Below are positions 56,761-64,000 of a stretch of DNA of 64,000 bases, piece by piece. The position numbers were made by a program, and so were the translations under genes. Below the pieces are notes generated by a model. It made no database searches and had not been told where the DNA came from. It was given only the letters and a program-made list of their open reading frames with translations. This DNA comes from Agriotes lineatus (taxonomy: Eukaryota > Arthropoda > Insecta > Coleoptera > Elateridae). The DNA is taken from NCBI GenBank assembly GCA_940337035.1, contig CALNHX010001045.1, forward strand, positions 1 to 64,000, read 5' to 3'. Every line of letters begins with the position of its first letter. Within the stretch, counting starts at the first letter, position 1.

Positions 56761-58946
56761 AAAACTAATCGACGAGACGGAATGTATTCTACATAAGCGA
56801 CCATAACAGGCACATGTTTAGAAATGCTTCTTTACAGGCGGGATTCTAAATTCAGAAACGAGAAAACAACAAATTAGAACTAAAGTCATAAAAACGGAAA
56901 ATGTCCGCATAAGCAAATGCCTCATTCTTGGACCTCGGATTTGAAATAACGCCCCACGACCATCTCCAACAACTGGCAACTGAAATTATTCAAATTAGAT
57001 TAATCCAAAGCTCAAAAAGACTATCATTGAGTTACAATACCATATCAATATATTATTGGAATCGAACAGCGTTATGCACTACTTCAATTTTATAAGAATA
57101 GATGGAGGGGAAGAGGGCCGGCAAAAGATGTATCTCCTGTTTCACGCAATCTCATGTAATGGTTCTCATCGACAATTATGTCTTTTTAGAAGTGCCAAAA
57201 CAAAGTTATGATTGCCAGAATGATCTCGACATCCAGTAATAGATTGGGACATAAAGAAGTGTGTTTGTGTGTGAAAACCATTTCAATAATCACATTTGTT
57301 TAAAAAATGATTGAAACTAATCTAATACATTAATTTGTTTTCAATTACCGCCCTAGTAAAAAAAAATGTTGGTGGCACTGTATTTGTATTCAAATAAAAA
57401 TTGTGCACTCTTATTGATTAACACTGAGCTAACACACTTATTAGAAATTCAGAAAATGCTTCGAGAAATTGCAAGGAAGTTCTAGAGTCCTCCATAAGAC
57501 GAATAGCTGTAATAGCAGACAATGTCTGACTAAAATTTGACTCTTATTCAAAGTGAAACTGGGAGGAAAATGCAAATGGCAAAAGTTTGTGTTCGTTCGA
57601 AAACTTTCCTGAAACCTTCCAGACATTATTTTGTATTATTTACTGCCGATTGATCTTGCACAGACAATTCCCACCAGAGATCTGTTTTAGTCCCCACCTT
57701 TCAAACCTAAGCGGAAAATATCGACGTCTCAAGCTAATCCATCCAAACAGAATAATGAATTGTCTGGTTTTACGAGGCCCGCAAATGGCTCATTGGTTGT
57801 AGATCCATCCTGCAGAGGACGCGACAAATCGGCCGAGAATTCGGAGCGGAAGACGAATGGTCCGCCAGGACGGCCAAAGCAGCCATTCCTCATACAAAAA
57901 GCCGGAACATCTCGAATTAATCCGCCAAAACAGATTAGCCGCTCGTAGGCACCGGCACTTAAGGGGGATAATTGTAATTTTACGTCCCATATTTTTCTTT
58001 TTAATTTTGCCGCAGCTCGATGATTTATTTATGCCTTCGGGGGCCTTATTTGCTGAGTGATTTGTTGGGATGTGCGCTTGAAGGCGCTCGCGGGCTTTTC
58101 GTGAACGACTGTCGGGGACAAATTTCTTTAACCACTGATGCGAGCAGGATGGACTTGATTCGGTGGATGCCGGCGAGTTTTTCACTATCGCTTAATCGAA
58201 TCGGGCGGATTGTTCTTTTTGGAGCTGGGATGGGATTCGACCTAAAAGGATTGAAGGGTTCTTCGATCAGCATAAGAAATAAAAGTGTGCTTATTGGGGC
58301 ATTATTTCATAAACAGGTTTTAATACATTAAAGATTATCAACCTGCCTTAAGGGAGAAAACATTGCGTACACATGCGTCTAGAAGAGGGGGGGGGGTAGT
58401 AGAAAAGTACTGCCCTTTATGATCCCTAAGATTGTCAATCCTTTATCATTTTAAAGCAGGACATTGTTCACGTTACTTGTTGGAGCTGAAAGACTCACAG
58501 CTTGATTTGTAGTTGTTTGTCTCTTGTTCTAGCTTTTCAATTGGCGATATTTAGCTGTGCTATGTCTTCTTATACTTCTCTTCTCGATCTTGTTTTGGGT
58601 TTCTCCTCTTTTTTACCCCTTAGAAAGTTCTGAATATATTTCATTGTCGCTTTTTTTAATGAGTAATAAAAAATATATGATCTTTAAATGCCTCTACATC
58701 TATACGAAACATTAGCACTGACTAATTCCATTTTAAGATTGTGGAACAGAAACGGGGGCGCCATTAGATCATTCTCTATAACATAGCTTTAAATTCAGCA
58801 TAAGTTCATATTACCCGACTTTAATATTTCCGGGACACGATTTCACTTAGCGAAAATAATTAGCGGCTACATTAATATAAATCTTACAGAGTACCTTTTA
58901 AGGTTCTCGCTGTGTTGCTTGATGTCCCTTCCGGAATCGCGCTTGG
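56761..58946. other. Intron with a GC-richer block at 57750-58300
   Basis: Overlapping frames on both strands (for example 57790-58185 minus, 58020-58331 plus) show no known domain. The GC-richer patch could be unique, conserved non-coding intron. A G-run lies at 58387-58396. Confidence 0.4.
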
Positions 58947-59150
58947 ATGTGTCGCTGCAGTGCTGCAGAGAATCCGGGGAGCTCGATAGAATGGAATGTG
59001 GCAAGCGGGGCCGCCGTAACTGATGAAGAATCCCGGAGAAAAATCGATAGCACGGAATGGCAAGCGATGGTGCTGTGCGAGAACTTGGCCTACATGGCTC
59101 GTTCCTTATGCAGAAAAATCCGGGAGTGCTGCTAGACGATACGGAACTCC
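58947..59150. repeat. Three degenerate copies of an 'AATCCGGGAG...GATA..GGAA' unit
   Basis: Units begin at about 58970 (aatccggggagctcgatag), 59029 (aatcccggagaaaaatcgatag) and 59117 (aaatccgggagtgctgctag). The first two share ATGGAATGnGGCAAGCG-like continuations. A 62-codon plus-strand frame over the block is not a known protein. Confidence 0.5.
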
Positions 59151-59474
59151 GGTACGCACTCTTATTAAGTGATCTAAATCGATCGGTTCCGTAAACTAAA
59201 TCCCGCAGAGCGGATTGAGAAGATATGTTCGAAAATTAGAACCGTTGTGGCCAAAACACATAAAAACACTCAGTACCAAACTACACAACTTGTTTGGATG
59301 CGGCAACTGAAGAAATCCTCCCCTTTTAAAATATCTGAAAACCGATTGTGGCGGGGAATAACGAGATGTTTGCGGCTATTGGTTAGACGTTTTCGGCGAT
59401 TTCATTGGCTGAGGCCCCACGGGAGAGATAGCGTGACCGATTTTTTCGAGAAGGAATTTACTGCTGAACACTTG

Positions 59475-59670
59475 TTAGTTTTATGGCTCATATAGGTCAG
59501 TCTTGAAATGACTTTTACCATCTTTTTAATGGGTTAACGAGTGTTTTGATTGACATCTCAAAATTATCTGCTCAACGTGTGTGTTATACGGCTCATATCT
59601 GAATCTTGAAGTGACTTTTACTGCCTTTTTAATGCCCTAACGAGCGTTTTGACTGATTTATGAGGCATTA
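59475..59670. repeat. Two ~105-bp tandem units
   Basis: GGCTCATAT at 59485 and 59590 starts two diverged copies that share TGACTTTTAC, TTTTTAATG and TAACGAG.GTTTTGA.TGA. Confidence 0.65.
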
Positions 59671-59999
59671 GCTGATCGCTTGGGTACGTAATGTACTGCA
59701 GCTGTAACAAGGACTGTACTTATCGAGGCAACTGGGCTGCACACCTGTGCGCCTGTCTGAGTAATTTGTGAGACAGCGACTGGTTGAACACGATGGTAAT
59801 AAAAGTTTAAGGAACATATGCTGCAGAAATTCTGGCTCGCGTGTCAAATTCATCTAACATTCAACCTTCAAAACTGAAAGAAACATTAATTCAGCCCTTC
59901 GGTTGTGCGAGGAAGATGTTTAAAATTTTACAGTTAGGGCTCATTTTCCGTGGTAACTATTTTTTACTTCTACTACGCACGATGTATCAGTGTATCGTG
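59671..59999. other. Intron, no recognised feature
   Basis: Nothing supported here. Confidence 0.4.
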
Positions 60000-60640
60000 C
60001 TACCATTCTCTGTTCTCTGAACAAATCTTGAAAATCTGTTAGTTACCATTTCCCATCTCTTCCCCACGTTTTTCTCGCTAAATAATTTTCTCAAAACTTG
60101 TCTTTCCCACAGCAGTAATAATTTTTCTTAACTTTTCCTTTGTCGATCTCGATAACTCACTACTCTTCCACTGTAAATATTTATTTTAAACTGTGCATTC
60201 CCTGCCATTCCGTCATCTGTCCGTCTCATTTAGTTTTAGTTTCGTTTCTATTCAGTTCCATTTTATACACAGCTTCGTCTACCGTTTTATACACTTCCTT
60301 TAGATCTTCTTCGGGTTACCGGAGTAACATCGCCAGCATAGTTTACATTGACTTGTTTTATGATGTGTTCTAAACAATATTAAAAAGTGTTGCAGACAAT
60401 GGATCTCCCTGCCTAAATCTAATATTTACTTCAAACATCCTCGACATCTGTCTATTGATTCTGATCATACTTTCTGGTATTTCCAATTCCATTCCCACCA
60501 ACCTGATTATTTTTCCTTCACCCCTAGTTCTTTCAATGCGGCCACTAGTTAGAGCCTTGTAACACTATCAGACATCTGCTTAAGTCAATAAACAACATGT
60601 GGATGTTTTTCTAAAATTCATCACTCTTGGCTTGGCACGC
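60000..60640 (-). pseudogene. LINE reverse transcriptase and C-terminal remnant
   Basis: Minus strand: a FIDLSR-like motif near 60590; MFEVNIRFRQGDPLSATLFN (60380-60440) is motif B; NYAGDVTPVTRR (60310-60345) is motif C with the first Asp of YADD replaced by Gly (codon 60332-60334); then WERQVLRKLFSEKNVGKRWE near 60060-60110, a C-terminal tail motif. Stops and frameshifts throughout. Confidence 0.7.
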
Positions 60641-60759
60641 TTTGAAGATGAAAATTTGGAAAACGCCACATTGATATTCTTCTGCGGGTTGTTCCATTGC
60701 TTCCGATAACTTATTTATATGGAAACATTGCAAACGGATAGAACACTGTATGCGAAAGT

Positions 60760-61240
60760 AAGAAGGACTCTTTCTCTATAGTTGTCGCACTCCGATGTGA
60801 CTCTTTTGTGGTATATCGAACAGATGATCGTTTCCACCACTTCCTTCGCTGGCATTCTCTTCTCCAACTACACTTTCTTTGTAGTCATGGTATATTTTAC
60901 GTAGCATAGAGCTTAAACTTACATAATCTCTCGCATTTGTTCCTCTACTATAACGTATTTTCTCATGTTTTTCTCAGTTTCGTTCTCTACGATTTCCAAG
61001 TTTAGCTTCTTTCTTAAGCATTTCTCACATTCTAGACCTTATCATTATTCTTTTTTCCTCTACGAATCTTCGCTAATTATTTTACTTGCCTGCTTCATGG
61101 CTGTATTGAATCATTTTCGGTGCTTCTTCTTGTTGTATATTTTCCATTCTTTAATTTTCTATTCATCTTTTCACTCGATTTGATTTCTCACCATAAAATA
61201 GTCTGAGACAGCAGCTAAAACCCATATGATCTTATATCGG
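60760..61240 (-). pseudogene. Possible LINE linker fragment
   Basis: A stop-rich minus-strand reading rich in Lys/Asn, with YFMVRNQIE and FNTAMKQASKIISEDS patterns, recalls the region between endonuclease and RT in RTE-like elements. It sits upstream of the 60000-60640 remnant in the right order, so it may be part of the same insertion. Confidence 0.35.
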
Positions 61241-61329
61241 TAACAACTTTTTCCGCTGTTTTTCTTTTCTTCCCTTTCGTATGAGCTATTTAATTACCAA
61301 TATTGTATTCTTCACTTGGAAAAACTAAA

Positions 61330-61860
61330 GTATATATTTTAAGATGTTAAAGAGTTGTTGCAAATATTAACTAATTTAAAGCAATTTTTCATTAACTATG
61401 CAGTGGATTTTCAATGAGTTTGCAACATATCGTCAGAAAAGTTATAGACAAGTTTGGAAAGCATTTTTAGAAAAGTTCCAGGCATTATTTTAATCAACTT
61501 CCAGGTTTTTAGCATATTTGCAATAAATATTTGGAACAAGTGTCTATCGACTGTGCAGGCGGTCTTAAGCAAGATTCCAGCAACAGTTTTAACAACTGTG
61601 TATTATTTTGGACAAATTAAGAGCAAGTTTGCAGTAACATTTTAATAAGTTTGCAATGAATTTTCATTGTCTTTAGAAATATTTTTTACATTTCCATTAA
61701 AGTTTTAGAATAGTTTAGAGTAATTTGTCAAACAGTTTCTAACAAATGTTCAACAATATTCAGTAACATTCTAATAAATTATCAGCTAGCTTATAGCCAT
61801 TCGCTGACATGTTTCTAGTCAACTCTCAGTAATTATTATTAAGTATTAAGGAAACGTTGA
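61330..61860. repeat. Degenerate short-period repeat
   Basis: Motifs of the kind CAGTAACATTnTAATAAnTT and AAGTTTGCA recur at irregular 20-50-bp spacing (about 61420, 61500, 61628, 61660, 61751, 61767). It looks like an old, eroded minisatellite. The open frame at 61454-61645 follows the repeats. Confidence 0.45.
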
Positions 61861-62489
61861 TTAAACTTCGCTGCGAAATGCAGTGCAAACGTTTAAATAT
61901 TTCCTCAAATTTGTAAATGTAATGCAACTTTGGTCACAAAACTTGCTGCAACACGCTAAAAGCAGTTACTGTAAATATTTAAAAATGAGACTACCTAAAA
62001 ACTTTGCTGTGAGCTTTCCGAATAGTTTACTGCAGATTTAATCCTACTTTTCTCATTAAATTGCCATAAACCCATTGAAAATGTGCCCAAAATGTATTAT
62101 ATTACATAAAATCTTAACTGACTGACTGACAGATAATCAAAACATCTCAATAACCGAGAAAGATAGAAACGTGAAGATTTGCAGGCCTCGTCTACTTGCT
62201 ATGTAGACACCCACTAGATTTGTTTTTCTAAAGATGTCCATAAAGCGGTAACTGCTGCAACTACGAAGTTAAAGTTCGGTAAATAAATATCTTTTACAAA
62301 TCTGGTTAAAAAAGTTTTTCTGGGTTTTTTGGAATTTGCCGAAATTTCCTGTATGGTTCTTGCCTAATGCGAAAGCGCCACTGTAACGGCTTTCCTATCT
62401 GCACCTCAGTTTCAACTGAACGCAAATATCACGACCGCAAGTCCCACCACACGTAATAATTACTATACCTCACGTGATAGTGCCTTTGA
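61861..62489. other. Intron with inverted copy of the 'ctttctcggtt' dispersed repeat
   Basis: A gactgactgactgacag run at 62117-62133 is followed by AACCGAGAAAG near 62153, the inverted relative of the repeat at 22595 and 52620. The rest is unassigned. Confidence 0.45.
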
Positions 62490-63262
62490 AGGGGTGGATG
62501 TTATCAAAATAAAATAAAAAGTTCCTATAAATTAAATGCGTTTTAAGGAAGGTACAGCCCTAAGAAGGACAAAGAGAAAACACATTGCTATGAGTAGATT
62601 TGGCTCTTGAAATACCGAATTTCAACCTTTAGGTGCGTTCGCTTTCTCGAAAGCCAGTGGCATATTAACCATGCTTTTCGCCCAAAATCCCCTTAAAGTT
62701 TTGCCCCCAAATGGTACTTATTATTCGAAAAATTCAGATATTATTGGCCATTATCGTTTTACGTTGCTATTTCCAGTAGATACATGTCTAAGAATAAATA
62801 TAAATATAAAGCATATGATTTCTAAATTAATCGTATTTGGCGCTTCTGCCATAATACGCCACTGTAGAAAACTACTGATTTTAGCGATTTTAAACAAACA
62901 TAACTTTTTTCTGTAGAAAATTCGTACCTTTTTTAATATTTAGGTAACTAGAGTTGACTAAAATGTTGCATGTGGAAAGTTATGATAAAAAACATCTCCC
63001 CATCCTTGCATAAGCTATCTCTTCTAAACCTTACACCAACTTTTTTTAAGATTATTTAATTCAGCATATAAAATCGCGTAGGTATGCCAAATTGCATCAA
63101 GTTGTTTTTATCTATATTATTTTAATTCCTTGGCTTTTTATTGCTCAACTCAGAGTTGTAGCTCCCTTAAAACGCATTTCCGGACCTGTGTTTTGGTCTT
63201 ATTTTGATGGCATTTACATGCACTAAAAGTTTCCTACCCGTATTCTAAAACACCCTGTATGT
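62490..63262. repeat. Dispersed inverted-repeat element, copy 2
   Basis: Left (TTATCAAAATAAAATAAAAA, AAATGCGTTTTAAGGaaggtaca) and right (gtagctCCCTTAAAACGCATTTCCGG ... ttattttgatgg) are inverted copies of each other and of the element at 49020-49575. The right terminus ends AACACCCTGTAT, so the intact terminal repeat probably begins ATACAGGGTGTT. Confidence 0.65.
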
Positions 63263-63490
63263 GGATCTTTGAAATCAATCTTATACATTTTTCTTAGTAT
63301 TTCCGCATTAGGGTGGTGCATAGGCGGAGGCAACATAGCAAATTCCATGCTAATTTCAAAGTGATCAAGTATTGGCTTTCCTAATGACATTAAATCAAAA
63401 TTCCGTTTAGGTTTTTTATTCGCAATCACATTATAATGTGTCAATTTCATGGCATAACAACAGCTGGGAACTAGATGATTACTTGAAACT
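63263..63490. other. Short flank, no gene
   Basis: The 75-codon minus-strand frame at 63223-63450 contains FEISMEFAMLPPPMHH but matches nothing I know. Left unassigned. Confidence 0.4.
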
Positions 63491-63544
63491 AGCCAGGAAA
63501 TTATTACATACCCCGAAAAATATTACATACCTGAAGAGTGGGGT

Positions 63545-63589
63545 GTTTCCATGGTAACAAAACATTGAGTGGGTTGTTTTCATGGTAAC
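63545..63589 (+). promoter_or_regulatory. Tandem X-box-like motifs
   Basis: GTTTCCATGGTAAC (63545-63558) and GTTTTCATGGTAAC (63576-63589) lie 31 bp apart in a short direct repeat (ag/gagtggg.tgtttYcatggtaacaaaa). The first fits the RFX X-box pattern closely. Just before them, ATTACATACC occurs twice (63504, 63523), a sequence also found at the hairpin ends that follow. Motif resemblance only. Confidence 0.5.
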
Positions 63590-63669
63590 AAAAATATTAG
63601 CTACATCAAGATATCTATTATTCAGAATTCAATTGTAGTTATTTTTAAAATTAGATGATTGCAAATAAA

Positions 63670-63806
63670 ATAGTATACATACCACGGTGGAAAGTTTCAT
63701 CCCTGTCTCGAGATAAAGTTAACCTCGACGCTACGCGTCTCGGTAAACTACCTAATCTCTCGACAGTAATGAAACACTTCCCACCTCGGTATGTAATATA
63801 CTATTA
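63670..63806. repeat. Hairpin element H6 (~65-bp arms)
   Basis: The ends are AATAGTATACATACC and, inverted, AATAGTATATTACATACC. The arms share GGTGG.AA.TTTCAT, CTCGAGA and GTTTACC/GTTAACC and close on cgacgctacgcgtcgg-like GC-rich bases. Same architecture and outer AATAGTATA as H1 and the 25122 hairpin. Confidence 0.8.
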
Positions 63807-64000
63807 AAGGACATGATTGCTAATTTGCGTAATTTCAGCATCTTTATTACCCTAAACTTCAAATTAATACATATTGTTTTAAATGCTATTACAATTTTAA
63901 ATTTGAAATAAAACCACTAAAGCGACCTGCGCTATTTATTGTCAAATTTTGACAGTAATTTTATGAAATAGGTAAAAGCTTTTTCAGAAAATGAGTTGCT
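63807..64000. other. AT-rich end of window
   Basis: Nothing recognised. Confidence 0.4.

Noticed and set aside
57790..58331. Possible further RGS7 exon in a GC-richer block
   Set aside because: No reading frame gives the expected TPYxWP or following helix, and no fitting splice pair was seen.
61330..61860. CRISPR-like regular repeats
   Set aside because: Spacing irregular and units degenerate; eukaryotic context.

Overview
The window is AT-rich insect-type nuclear DNA. It looks like the interior of one very large host gene filled with transposable elements; the order is not certain, and a beetle or another holometabolous insect would fit. The only host coding sequence I recognise is two plus-strand exons of an R7-family regulator of G-protein signalling (RGS7-like). 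They lie at 19537-19587 (51 nt) and 49690-49796 (107 nt) and together encode most of a DEP domain. Both have good splice sites (cag before, gtgagt after) and compatible phases (1 base + 2 bases), so they bracket an intron of about 30.1 kb. No other host exon was found in the first 19.5 kb or the last 14.2 kb.

Layout. 1-8457: near-identical inverted repeat with 3.7-kb arms around a 1-kb loop (fold-back-like; the left end lies outside the window). 8829-12052: two long hairpins flanking a 5'-truncated RTE-like LINE on the minus strand. 13250-16160: nest of elements in which a repeat carrying TCTCGTTTAAA motifs is split by a second LINE, itself split by an 875-bp element with an 8-bp target duplication. 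17083-17836: hAT-like non-autonomous element with (CGTGAGTGAA)-type subterminal repeats; a second 5' end lies at 50816. 19537: DEP exon A. 19878-26660: hairpins, MITEs, a fold-back element and two LINE fragments. 27026-36161: degenerate Polinton/Maverick derivative whose two ends are inverted copies of the same terminal repeat plus type-B DNA polymerase region. 36289-46216: nearly complete young Ty3/gypsy LTR retrotransposon on the minus strand, with gag intact and pol broken. 46939-48384: a hAT MITE and a deleted mariner-like element side by side. 49690: DEP exon B. 49797-64000: the next intron, with LINE fragments, tRNA-derived SINE heads, dispersed repeats, another X-box/hairpin element and a few repeat-poor GC-richer blocks.

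Nothing here works as a pathway in the operon sense. The biology is a host signalling gene with a giant intron, the record of nested insertions, and several structurally odd elements. The most interesting signal is a recurring architecture. Long near-perfect hairpins (65-80-bp arms, often with AATAGTATA-like outer ends and GC-rich centres) repeatedly lie within about 100-250 bp of motifs resembling RFX X-boxes (GTTnCCATGGnAAC or GTTGCTAGGCAAC), some with a nearby CCAAT/ATTGG. I do not recognise this as a named family.
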